42,587 bases of DNA. Origin: Chloroflexota bacterium (GTDB taxonomy: Bacteria; Chloroflexota; Anaerolineae; Anaerolineales; Villigracilaceae). Positions 8,764 to 15,508 of the stretch are shown here, in pieces. Positions within the stretch are counted from its first letter, which is position 1. Every line of letters begins with the position of its first letter. The notes beneath the pieces were generated by a model, which made no database searches, was not told the origin of the DNA, and was given only the letters and a program-made list of their open reading frames with translations. The translations under genes and the position numbers were made by a program. The DNA lies in assembly GCA_016191955.1 (NCBI GenBank), contig JACPVC010000149.1:1-42587 (forward strand), given 5' to 3'.

Positions 8764-10083
8764 TTAAAGTCTCTCCACATTCGTAAATTTGCCGAGTTTT
8801 CCGGTCGCATTGCGCGAGTCAAAAACAAACTTCGCCGCAGCGATGATCGTCTTGTAATCGTAGCCTTTATGGTTGGTAACGATCACTACTGCGTCGGCTT
8901 CCTTCACGGCTTTCATCACATCGGTGACACTGTCCATCTGCCAGCCGTCATATTCGTGGTGAATGTGCGGAATGTAGGGGTCGTGATATTTCACGTCCGC
9001 GCCCTTTTGTTGCAGGAGACCGATCACATCCAACGACGGCGATTCGCGCACATCGTCGATATCGGGTTTATATGCCACGCCCAGCACGAGGATATTCGAG
9101 CCTTTGATGGTCTTGCCGAGGTCGTTCATGGATTCCATCAAGCGGCTGACCACGTAACGCGGCATGTTAGTATTGATCTCAGATGCCAGTTCGATGAAGC
9201 GCGCATTGTAATTCAGTGACTTCATCTTCCATGAAAGATACAACGGGTCGATGGGAATACAGTGACCGCCCAAGCCAGGACCCGGCGTAAACTTCATGAA
9301 CCCAAAGGGCTTGGTCGCTGCCGCATCGATCACCTCCCACACATCCACGCCGAGACGTTCGCACATGATCGCCAGTTCGTTGACCATGCCGATGTTAATC
9401 ATGCGGAAGGTATTTTCCAGCAGTTTTGCCATCTCGGCAGCCTCGGCCGTCGAGACCTTGTGAATGGTCGTGATCGCGCCCTCATACCAGGCAGCGGCAA
9501 CTTCACCGCAAGCTTCGGTAATGCCACCCACCACCTTGGGCGTGTTGATGGTCGTGTAATCCTCGCGCCCGGGGTCCACGCGTTCGGGCGAAAAGGCAAG
9601 GAACCAATCCTCACCCACGGTCAGACCATGCTCCATGCCCAGTTTGGGCAGCAGCAATTCGCGCGTCGTACCAGGGTAGGTAGTGGACTCCAACACCACC
9701 ACCATGCCTTTGTGCATGTATTTGTTCAACTCCTCCATCGCCGAAACGATGTAGGACATATCCGGGTCGCCGGTCTGACGCAGTGGAGTCGGCACGCAAA
9801 TGCTGACCGCGTCCATCTCCTTCAACACGGCGAAATCAGTGGTGGCAGTAAGTTTCCCAGCCTTGACCAAGGCGGCAACTTTATCCGTATGCACATCCGG
9901 GATGTAAGACTTGCCTTCCTTCAACGCATCGATCTTGCGCTTGTCCGGGTCCACGCCTGTGACGTGGAATCCCGCCTCGCCAAATACAACCGCCAGCGGC
10001 AAACCGACATATCCCAGCCCAAGGATGGCAACTTTGGCTTTCTTTTCTTGCAAATTTTTGATCAGAGTTTCTTTTGTAGTCAT
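8764..10083 (-). CDS. wbpA: Nucleotide-sugar dehydrogenase, UDP-GlcNAc 6-dehydrogenase type
   Basis: This is a 439-residue member of the UDP-glucose/GDP-mannose dehydrogenase family, which oxidises the C6 hydroxyl of a nucleotide sugar to a carboxylate with two NAD molecules. The NAD-binding GLGYVG is at residues 22-27. FSPERVDPG at 164-172 and the catalytic Cys275 in GGHCIPIDP are diagnostic. This motif set is typical of the WbpA/WbpO (UDP-HexNAc) branch rather than UDP-glucose dehydrogenases, but the exact sugar is inferred. A C-terminal domain with VLGVAYKPDIDDVRESP completes the fold. The product would feed the epimerase encoded downstream. The start at 10083 has AGAAGG upstream. Confidence 0.9.
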   Translation of the reverse strand: MTTKETLIKNLQEKKAKVAILGLGYVGLPLAVVFGEAGFHVTGVDPDKRKIDALKEGKSYIPDVHTDKVAALVKAGKLTATTDFAVLKEMDAVSICVPTPLRQTGDPDMSYIVSAMEELNKYMHKGMVVVLESTTYPGTTRELLLPKLGMEHGLTVGEDWFLAFSPERVDPGREDYTTINTPKVVGGITEACGEVAAAWYEGAITTIHKVSTAEAAEMAKLLENTFRMINIGMVNELAIMCERLGVDVWEVIDAAATKPFGFMKFTPGPGLGGHCIPIDPLYLSWKMKSLNYNARFIELASEINTNMPRYVVSRLMESMNDLGKTIKGSNILVLGVAYKPDIDDVRESPSLDVIGLLQQKGADVKYHDPYIPHIHHEYDGWQMDSVTDVMKAVKEADAVVIVTNHKGYDYKTIIAAAKFVFDSRNATGKLGKFTNVERL

Positions 10084-10155
10084 GGTTACCTTCTTTTTGT
10101 AGTATGTAGAAGGGCAGGCGTGATGACCCGCCAGTATTTGAAATGTAGGAGTGTC

Positions 10156-10178
10156 AGGTCAGGCTTTCAGCCTGACCT
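10156..10178. repeat. Short hairpin repeat (AGGTCAGGCT)
   Basis: AGGTCAGGCT, a 3-nt loop, and its perfect complement form a hairpin in the gap 10084-10186. The word GCCTGACCTACA from its right arm recurs at 42041-42052. No T tract follows on the minus strand, so it is scored as a dispersed repeat rather than a terminator. Confidence 0.65.
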
Positions 10179-10186
10179 ACAGCATT

Positions 10187-10831
10187 CTAAAACAAACTTA
10201 ACTGCTGCGGCTTTTCAGGTTTCGGGGGGAGCATAATTTTTTTCTTTTCAACCATGGGTCTTCCCAATGCCGCGCGCGCTTCGTTCAACTGATCTGGCAG
10301 TTTGGCAAAATCCGCCAGAATGGATGGGCGCAGCGCGGGTTGATGGAGCGCCGCGGCAGGATGGTACATGGGAATGACAAACCGCCCGTTGATCTGGCGC
10401 ATCTGCCCATGAATGGAGGTGATCTTCGCGCCGGGAACATATTTGCTCATCGAAACACGCCCCAACGTCACAATGATACTCGGGTTTATCGCCTCGATCT
10501 GCCCATCGAGATATTCACTACATGCCAAAAGTTCTTCCGGCTGCGGATCACGGTTGGCAGGCGGGCGGCACTTGACCACGTTGGCAATGAACACATCTGC
10601 ACGCGTTAACCCTGCCTGTTCCAGCAACTGATCCAGAAATTTTCCCGAAGCCCCCACGAACGGGCGTCCCTGCTCGTTCTCATGAAACCCCGGACCTTCC
10701 CCAATGAACATGATCTCCGCATCCGCCGGTCCTTCCCCCGTCACTGCCTTCTTGCGCGACTCGTGCAGAACGCACTTTGTGCAAACGGAAACTTCGCGGG
10801 CAATTCGGTCAAGCGTCTCAACGGCAGACAT
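10187..10831 (-). CDS. udg: Type 4 (Fe-S) uracil-DNA glycosylase
   Basis: This is a 214-residue member of the family 4 uracil-DNA glycosylases, which remove uracil that arises from cytosine deamination. Four cysteines fit a [4Fe-4S] cluster: Cys17 and Cys20 (CTKC), Cys88 (KCRPP) and Cys104 (ACSEYL). Motif GEGPG at 44-48, the VGASGKFLD region near 59-67 and the HP motif at 157-158 (YHPAA) match the family. Beyond the catalytic domain, a Pro/Lys-rich tail ends in QLSLF as the last five residues, which matches the bacterial sliding-clamp binding consensus. The gene starts at the base after the rimI stop codon, so it belongs to the tsaE-tsaB-rimI-udg run. Confidence 0.93.
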   Translation of the reverse strand: MSAVETLDRIAREVSVCTKCVLHESRKKAVTGEGPADAEIMFIGEGPGFHENEQGRPFVGASGKFLDQLLEQAGLTRADVFIANVVKCRPPANRDPQPEELLACSEYLDGQIEAINPSIIVTLGRVSMSKYVPGAKITSIHGQMRQINGRFVIPMYHPAAALHQPALRPSILADFAKLPDQLNEARAALGRPMVEKKKIMLPPKPEKPQQLSLF

Positions 10832-11332
10832 TCAGTCTCCTTGCAGATGTCCCAGATCGTTCAGCGTCATCAGGATGGCATCCTCGTTGTTATCTTTGTA
10901 ATACTCTTTTCTTCTTCCATCTTCCACAAAACCCAAACTTTGATACATGCGCAGCGCCACGACATTGCTCTCGCGCACTTCGAGAAACGACCGGATCACT
11001 CCTTCATTTCTTGCTGTATGAAGCGCGTACATCAAAAGTTTTTTTCCGATGCCGCGCCCGCGATAGTCGGGATGCGTCGCAATCGTCGCAACGTGCAGTT
11101 CATCCACGATCAGCCAACTAACCACCATCGCCGCCACATGCCCGTCCACTTCGGCAACCCAACAGCGCGAGGTGGAATTATCCGTCAACTCATAATGGAA
11201 CGAACGCGCGGGCCATGGTAATGAAAACGAAACCTGGTCGATGGCGATCACCTGTTCAAGGTCGGCTAAGGTCATCCTTCGTATCAAAAGACCGGACAGG
11301 TCTCCAGCAGAGTTTTGCAAATTCGAATCCAT
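10832..11332 (-). CDS. rimI: Ribosomal-protein-alanine N-acetyltransferase
   Basis: This is a 166-residue GNAT-fold acetyltransferase. The acetyl-CoA loop is IATHPDYRGRGIGKKLL, and FLEVRESNVVALRMYQSLGF plus RRKEYY are the conserved RimI C-terminal features. RimI acetylates the N-terminal alanine of ribosomal protein S18 in E. coli; in many bacteria the gene lies beside tsaB/tsaE, as here. The first fifteen or so residues (MDSNLQNSAGDLSG) overlap one arm of an inverted repeat (GACAGGTCT at 11295-11303), so the N-terminus may be repeat-derived and the true start is not certain. The next gene downstream, udg, begins directly after its stop codon. Confidence 0.9.
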   Translation of the reverse strand: MDSNLQNSAGDLSGLLIRRMTLADLEQVIAIDQVSFSLPWPARSFHYELTDNSTSRCWVAEVDGHVAAMVVSWLIVDELHVATIATHPDYRGRGIGKKLLMYALHTARNEGVIRSFLEVRESNVVALRMYQSLGFVEDGRRKEYYKDNNEDAILMTLNDLGHLQGD

Positions 11333-11347
11333 TCGTTGAGACCTGTC
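11295..11347. repeat. Inverted repeat spanning the rimI start
   Basis: GACAGGTCT at 11295-11303 and AGACCTGTC at 11339-11347 are exact complements. One arm is coding (rimI residues about 10-13) and the other lies in the tsaB-rimI gap. Confidence 0.55.
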
Positions 11348-11359
11348 AGATCTGATCGT

Positions 11360-12025
11360 TTATTGAATTGGCGTACCTGCCACATGCAAATAAATGGGCG
11401 CAAGTATGGCGGCATCATCCGAGTCATTATCCTGCCAGCGATTCCATGCCAGCTCCGCCAACACAGCCGGTCGCCTCACGCACAGGGCAGGCGAAGCCAA
11501 ATGCAGCTTCTTTAATTTGGATATTTTCTTTCGCTCTTCGGATGTCAACTCACCAGCGATGACTGTTTGACTCTCGATCTCCGCCAGCAATTCATCCAAC
11601 GTTCCGCTTCGTACCGGACCCTGAGACTGCCACTGTTTCTCATGGCTCTTATACACGCCGAAAGCGATTCGCGTCCGCCCGGCTTGCAGCACTGCGACCA
11701 GTGGATGATTCACCACAGGCTGTGCCGCCGCAATGACATCCAACGTGGAGACGCCCATCACAGGCAAATTGCGCGCCAGCGCAATCCCTTTCACCAAAGA
11801 CAACCCGACTCGCAAGCTGGTAAATGAACCTGGTCCGATTGCCACGCCCAAAGCGTTGACCGAACTCATGGTCACGCCGCACCGTTTCAAAAGTCCGGAA
11901 AGAGCCGGGGAAAGTTCGGTGGTGTGATGCTGTTTGGTCGTCCACGTCATCTCACCCAGCACGGCATCTCCATCATACAACGCCAAGCCAACCAACGAGG
12001 TGGAGGTATCCACTGCCAGAAGCAT
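11360..12025 (-). CDS. tsaB: tRNA threonylcarbamoyladenosine biosynthesis protein TsaB
   Basis: This 221-residue protein of the ASKHA fold is needed with TsaD and TsaE to place threonylcarbamoyl on A37 of ANN-decoding tRNAs. The N-terminus MLLAVDTSTSLVGLALYDGD and the block GVAIGPGSFTSLRVGLSLVKGIALA near residues 60-85 are hallmark TsaB sequences. The C-terminal part is less conserved, as is usual for the family. It starts 2 nt after the tsaE stop codon, consistent with an operon. rimI follows after 27 nt. tsaD is not in the window. Confidence 0.94.
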   Translation of the reverse strand: MLLAVDTSTSLVGLALYDGDAVLGEMTWTTKQHHTTELSPALSGLLKRCGVTMSSVNALGVAIGPGSFTSLRVGLSLVKGIALARNLPVMGVSTLDVIAAAQPVVNHPLVAVLQAGRTRIAFGVYKSHEKQWQSQGPVRSGTLDELLAEIESQTVIAGELTSEERKKISKLKKLHLASPALCVRRPAVLAELAWNRWQDNDSDDAAILAPIYLHVAGTPIQ

Positions 12026-12027
12026 GG

Positions 12028-12522
12028 TTAGCCTCCCACCATCGACTGGCGGATGGAGTCTAAAAGATCGTCGTAACGTTTGCCGTGTGCGTGAAAATTC
12101 ATCTGGCGGTGTTCTTCTGAAAGATGTTCAAGCCGAATTTGCAAATGCTCGTTGGGAATGAGATCGCCCAGCCGTTCGGGCCACTCGATGATGAGCGCGC
12201 CTTCAGCAAGCATCGAGTCGAGGTCGAGTTCCTCAGCCTCGGGCACGGAGTCGAGCCGGTAAGCGTCGAGATGAAAAAGTTGGGCGCCATCGGCTCGTCG
12301 ATACTGATTGACAAGAACAAAGGTCGGGCTTGAAACCGAGTCGAGCGAACCCCAGCCCTGCGCCAAACCTTGGGTGAAGGTGGTCTTTCCCGCACCAAGG
12401 TCGCCTTGTAAACAAATCACATCGCCCGCCGCAAGCAGACTACCAAGGCGCATGCCAATGCGTCGTGTTTGTTCGGGACTGCGGCTGAAAAATTCCAGCA
12501 TGTGGGCATCGAGGATGGACAT
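12028..12522 (-). CDS. tsaE: tRNA threonylcarbamoyladenosine biosynthesis ATPase TsaE
   Basis: This 164-residue P-loop ATPase regulates the TsaB-TsaD complex during t6A37 synthesis. The Walker A motif GDLGAGKTT is at residues 40-48. SSPTFVLVNQY and HLDAYRL (the conserved Thr and the HxDxYR motif) and IIEWPERL are all present. The length is normal for the family. The start at 12522 has a TATAAT box only 9 nt upstream and no good ribosome-binding site, so the mRNA of the tsaE-tsaB-rimI-udg run may be nearly leaderless. An imperfectly placed hairpin repeat lies immediately upstream. Confidence 0.95.
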   Translation of the reverse strand: MSILDAHMLEFFSRSPEQTRRIGMRLGSLLAAGDVICLQGDLGAGKTTFTQGLAQGWGSLDSVSSPTFVLVNQYRRADGAQLFHLDAYRLDSVPEAEELDLDSMLAEGALIIEWPERLGDLIPNEHLQIRLEHLSEEHRQMNFHAHGKRYDDLLDSIRQSMVGG

Positions 12523-12531
12523 CGAGGTGGA

Positions 12532-12537
12532 ATTATA
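12532..12537 (-). promoter_or_regulatory. -10 box of the tsaE operon
   Basis: TATAAT on the minus strand ends 9 nt before the tsaE ATG. The region where a -35 box would lie (17 nt further upstream) falls in the arm of the 12554-12589 hairpin repeat and reads TTCGTA, a weak match. Confidence 0.5.
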
Positions 12538-12553
12538 CCCTCCCCTATATTTG

Positions 12554-12589
12554 TTACGAATTACGCATTGTCTAATGCGTAATTCGTAA
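12554..12589. repeat. Perfect 16-bp inverted repeat (TTACGAATTACGCATT family)
   Basis: TTACGAATTACGCATT at 12554-12569 and its exact complement at 12574-12589 flank a 4-nt loop. It is related to the hairpin at 8716-8758. A GTAATGCGTAA fragment at 36327-36337 may be a decayed copy. Confidence 0.8.
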
Positions 12590-12598
12590 TGCGTAAAA

Positions 12599-13900
12599 CT
12601 ACTTCTTCCTATTTGGCAGCATTTTGCCGATCTCGGTACGGATGGCGTGATTAATGCGCCCTGGAATCTGTTCGATATCTTTTGGCATCATGCGCTTGAA
12701 AAAATTACCACGCCAATTTTGCAAAATGGCTTCCAGATAAAGTTTTTCGAGCGCTCTCACCTGACCTTCAATCGAATATTTTTCGCTGAGAACAGTGGAA
12801 TGTGATCCAAACCGTTTCAAGCGTTCGCGGTCTGGGAGCAAATCGGCAAGCGTATCGGCATACACGTTTACATCCAATTTCACCAGGTATCCATTCATAC
12901 CCTCTTCGATCATGCCTTCGAAGGCTTCGTCCTGCACTGCCACCATCGGCAAACCGGATGCGATCGCTTCGATCACAGAAATGGGATGAACCTCGGTAGT
13001 GGATGCCGAGAGGAAGACATTTGCATCATGAAAAATATCGGGCAAGTCGGCACGGTTGACCATGCCCAAAAAGTGAATGCGGTCTTTGGCGCGGGTTGCC
13101 CTTGCTTTTTCTTCCACGCTCTTGCGCGAACCACCATCGCCTGCGAAGACCAAATGAGCATTGGGCACTCGGTTTGCAATAAGGTCGAAGGCTTCCACGA
13201 TGAATTCAAGCCGCTTCTCCGGGTCCATGCGCCCAACGGTGAGCAGGATCGGCGCATCGGGGCCGATGCCCAGTCTCTTTCGCAACGTGCCGGGTTTTTT
13301 CGCCGACTTGAACATGCTCAGGTCGATCCCGTTCGGGATGACATTAATAGGCTGTTTTACTTTCTGATTTAACAGCAACCGCTGGAATTTCGGTGAAGGG
13401 ACGATGATCTGGTCGCCCAAATCGGTGGATGCCTTGCTGAACCACGCTGCCGCATATTTGATAATGCCCGTATTCCCGATAAATTTGATGTAATGGGTGT
13501 AGTCGGTGATGGAGGTGTGATAGGTGTAGATCAGCGGCAGGCGCTTGGTGGAAGCCGTCAGGTACGCCAGCAGCCCCACACTCGCCGGGCTGTGCGCATG
13601 AAGCACATCGAAATGCTTGCGCGTTAATCTCCATGTGGAGCGTGGCGTTCCCAACACTGCCACATAAATTGGCGGGTTGTTCAAATATTTCAACGAAGGC
13701 AAACGCATCACATTGGGTTCGTTATCTTTATAGCCGGGGAAGCGCGGTGCAAAAATGGTAACTTGATGCCCGCGTTTTTTCAGTCCCTCTGAGATCATCT
13801 GCAACGAAACCGAGACGCCATTCACCTGTGGCGCGTAGGTGTCGGTGAATAAGCCAATACGAAGCGAGCCAATGGGGAGGTCTGCATTTTGTTTATCCAT
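12599..13900 (-). CDS. Glycosyltransferase family 4 (diacylglycerol glucosyltransferase-like)
   Basis: This is a 433-residue GT-B enzyme. The N-terminal LRIGLFTDTYAPQVNGVSVSLQMISEGLKKRGH pattern and the HAHSPASVGLLA loop resemble the GT4 group that contains 1,2-diacylglycerol 3-glucosyltransferases and mannosyltransferases such as PimB-type enzymes. Donor-domain features are VGRMDPEKRLEFIVEAF, LVFAGDG and ASTTEVHPISVIEAIASGLPMVA with the conserved EX7E glutamates. A membrane-lipid or lipid-anchored acceptor is plausible but not proven. The start at 13900 is chosen for its AAGGAG at a good distance; a longer frame to 13951 would run into the MITE-like element at 13924-14044. Confidence 0.9.
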   Translation of the reverse strand: MDKQNADLPIGSLRIGLFTDTYAPQVNGVSVSLQMISEGLKKRGHQVTIFAPRFPGYKDNEPNVMRLPSLKYLNNPPIYVAVLGTPRSTWRLTRKHFDVLHAHSPASVGLLAYLTASTKRLPLIYTYHTSITDYTHYIKFIGNTGIIKYAAAWFSKASTDLGDQIIVPSPKFQRLLLNQKVKQPINVIPNGIDLSMFKSAKKPGTLRKRLGIGPDAPILLTVGRMDPEKRLEFIVEAFDLIANRVPNAHLVFAGDGGSRKSVEEKARATRAKDRIHFLGMVNRADLPDIFHDANVFLSASTTEVHPISVIEAIASGLPMVAVQDEAFEGMIEEGMNGYLVKLDVNVYADTLADLLPDRERLKRFGSHSTVLSEKYSIEGQVRALEKLYLEAILQNWRGNFFKRMMPKDIEQIPGRINHAIRTEIGKMLPNRKK

Positions 13901-13923
13901 GTATTCTCCTTGAAATAGACTCT

Positions 13924-14044
13924 TAGGACTTACGCAAGACCCCAAGAGCAAGCCACGAATTTCGCGAACTCACGCGAATTGTTTAAAAAATTCGTGGCAA
14001 TTCGTGTAATTCGCGGCAAAAGATTTTGAACTGCGTAAGTCCTA
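13924..14044. mobile_element. MITE-like element with 13-bp terminal inverted repeats
   Basis: TAGGACTTACGCA at 13924-13936 and TGCGTAAGTCCTA at 14032-14044 are perfect inverted ends of a 121-bp element that has no open frame. The outermost TA on each side may be a TA target duplication as in Tc1/mariner-IS630 insertions. Internally, GCCACGAATT and AATTCGTGGC form a nested inverted repeat. It lies between the glycosyltransferase and DUF951 genes. Confidence 0.75.
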
Positions 14045-14085
14045 CTTTAAAGGCTGGCCCTGACGGTTCGACTTTCGCTCACCGC

Positions 14086-14319
14086 TTAATGGCCTTCAGG
14101 GTCTGCGTTTTGTTCTTGCACTGTTTCTCGTTCCTGCTGGGATAGATTCGTTTTCATACGCTTCGCCAGTTCGCGGCGCGTGAGCATGACGCGATGCTGG
14201 CAGCCTTTACATTCCAAACCAATATCCGCACCGAGGCGCACAACCGTCCATTCGTAGGAGCCGCAGGGGTGCGGTTTACGCAGGCGCAGGTGGTCATTCA
14301 TTTGCAGGTTTGGAAGCAT
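14086..14319 (-). CDS. DUF951 domain-containing small protein
   Basis: This is a protein of about 77 residues with the DUF951 pattern: LRLRKPHPCGSYEWTVVRLGAD followed by IGLECKGCQHRVMLTRRELAKRM. The CxxC in the second half and the cysteine in HPCGS suggest metal or nucleic-acid binding, but the family has no established function. The domain usually fills the whole protein of 60-70 residues; here there is a short polar tail. Start 14319 is preferred to longer frames that run into an intergenic repeat. ATG 14301 is an alternative. A TATAAT box ends 7 nt before 14319 and there is no ribosome-binding site. Confidence 0.85.
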   Translation of the reverse strand: MLPNLQMNDHLRLRKPHPCGSYEWTVVRLGADIGLECKGCQHRVMLTRRELAKRMKTNLSQQERETVQEQNADPEGH

Positions 14320-14326
14320 GGTTGGG

Positions 14327-14332
14327 ATTATA
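14327..14332 (-). promoter_or_regulatory. -10 box of the DUF951 gene
   Basis: TATAAT on the minus strand ends 7 nt before the ATG at 14319, suggesting a leaderless or near-leaderless transcript. Confidence 0.5.
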
Positions 14333-14344
14333 CCGCCGCGCTTC

Positions 14345-14421
14345 GCGCAGACGATAGACCATGGACGATGGACAGTAACAGGCAATCTTCCATCGTCTAT
14401 GGTCCACGGTCCACCGTCCGT
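14345..14421. repeat. Imperfect inverted repeat upstream of DUF951 and MBL genes
   Basis: ACCATGGACGATGGA at 14358-14372 pairs with TCCATCGTCTATGGT at 14389-14403 with one mismatch. GGTCCAC is then repeated twice in tandem. This fills the divergent gap and looks like a dispersed intergenic repeat. Confidence 0.6.
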
Positions 14422-14439
14422 ATGGGAAATATTTCCCAT
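14422..14439. promoter_or_regulatory. Perfect 18-bp palindrome, possible operator
   Basis: ATGGGAAAT followed directly by ATTTCCCAT is a perfect palindrome. It ends 20 bp upstream of the -35 box of the plus-strand promoter at 14460-14488, a normal activator position. Which protein would bind is unknown. Confidence 0.4.
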
Positions 14440-14459
14440 CTCTCATGCGAAAACTTTCC

Positions 14460-14488
14460 TTGAAGGAGAACGACATACCAAACATAAT
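14460..14488 (+). promoter_or_regulatory. Sigma-70-type promoter for the MBL/Crp pair
   Basis: TTGAAG at 14460-14465, a 17-nt spacer, and CATAAT at 14483-14488 fit a vegetative promoter. The predicted leader of about 40 nt carries GGAGG just before the ATG at 14534. Confidence 0.5.
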
Positions 14489-14533
14489 AGGAAATGTAAG
14501 TGCGCAACCAATTGCGTAAAAACGGAGGCAGGT

Positions 14534-15508
14534 ATGAACAAGGAATTCACGGTCAAATTCTGGGGCGTGCGCGGGAGTTATCCCACACCGGGCGCAAGCA
14601 CCGTCAAATATGGCGGGAACACGGCCTGTGTGGAAGTCAACGCGGGCGGACGTACGATCATCCTCGATGCGGGGACTGGCATCATTCCGCTTGGGCGCGA
14701 GTTAGCGAAGCGGCAGAATCTTGAGCTGCTGCTTTTGTTCAGTCACTTGCATCACGACCACACACAGGGATTTCCATTCTTCATGCCAGCTTACATCCCA
14801 AAAGCAAAGCTGCATATTTATGGTCCCGGCGGCACGGCGGAAACTGTGAAGCATGTCCTTGAGCACAATCAATCTTCGGATACGTTCCCGATCTCATTGC
14901 GCGACATGGCGTCGAACAAGGATATTCAATCGTTGCGCGAGTCGCAGGTCATTGTTTGGGAAAGTGCCCAACATGGGTATGAGGATGGAGTTCGGGTAGT
15001 TGAATCAACCTCAAGCACGAGTCCCGACGCGGTCGTCATCCGCATTCACAAATCGTATGCGCATCCCGGCGGCGTCTATCATTATCGCATCACGTATCAG
15101 GGCAAGTCGATTGTGTATGCCACCGACACCGAAGGCTACGTTGGCATGGATCGTAAGTTGATAAATTTCGCGCGCGATGCGGACGTGCTGATTCACGACG
15201 CGCAATATTCGGACGATCACTATTACGGATGCCTTGCCGGATTTCCCTCAACTCAGGGATATGGTCACTCGACCGCAACGATGGCGGGACAAGTTGCCGC
15301 CTCTGCCGAAACGGGACAGTTGATCCTGTTCCATCACGACCCGTCTTACACTGATGATTGGGTGGCGGCGCAAGAATCTGCTGCGCAAAATGTTTTTCCT
15401 GATTCGCAGGCAGCATTCGAAGGCTTGAAGATTTCCTTGAACCCCTCTCCCGTTCTTGGGAGAGGGGCAGGGGTGAGGGAAAGGGTAAAATATGCTACGC
15501 ATGACTGA
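14534..15508 (+). CDS. MBL-fold metallo-hydrolase
   Basis: This is a 324-residue metallo-beta-lactamase-fold hydrolase. The opening FTVKFWGVRGSYPTPG, then YGGNTACVEV and ILDAGTGI, mark a subgroup of cytoplasmic MBL enzymes related to phosphodiesterase-type members. Metal ligands are visible in HLHHDH at residues 71-76, an aspartate in VYATDTEG and a histidine in LILFHHDPSYTDD. The substrate is unknown; a cyclic-nucleotide or other phosphodiester is a reasonable guess because the next gene, overlapping by 17 nt, is a Crp-family regulator. The last 20 or so residues are encoded by a hairpin repeat (15442-15467), so the natural C-terminus was probably extended. The start at 14534 has a strong GGAGG. 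Confidence 0.88.
   Translation: MNKEFTVKFWGVRGSYPTPGASTVKYGGNTACVEVNAGGRTIILDAGTGIIPLGRELAKRQNLELLLLFSHLHHDHTQGFPFFMPAYIPKAKLHIYGPGGTAETVKHVLEHNQSSDTFPISLRDMASNKDIQSLRESQVIVWESAQHGYEDGVRVVESTSSTSPDAVVIRIHKSYAHPGGVYHYRITYQGKSIVYATDTEGYVGMDRKLINFARDADVLIHDAQYSDDHYYGCLAGFPSTQGYGHSTATMAGQVAASAETGQLILFHHDPSYTDDWVAAQESAAQNVFPDSQAAFEGLKISLNPSPVLGRGAGVRERVKYATHD
15442..15467. repeat. Hairpin repeat inside the MBL gene 3' end
   Basis: CCCCTCTCCC at 15442-15451 pairs with GGGAGAGGGG at 15458-15467 over a 6-nt loop. It is translated as part of NPSPVLGRGAGVRER at the C-terminus of the MBL protein and also precedes the Crp gene. Confidence 0.7.

Noticed and set aside
10156..10178. Terminator for udg
   Set aside because: The stem is good, but there is no T tract on the minus strand and the same word recurs at 42041, so it is treated as a dispersed repeat.
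9262..10236. Long open frame on the plus strand opposite the nucleotide-sugar dehydrogenase
   Set aside because: It is the antisense shadow of a well-supported gene, has no recognised motif and is unusually rich in His/Arg, as expected from reverse reading.
11320..11330. TTCGAATCC resembling a tRNA T-loop
   Set aside because: It is inside rimI and no acceptor, D or anticodon arms can be folded around it.
14318..14533. Longer N-terminus for the MBL protein from an upstream in-frame ATG
   Set aside because: The added residues would translate the inverted repeat and the promoter; the ATG at 14534 has a strong GGAGG and opens with the family start.
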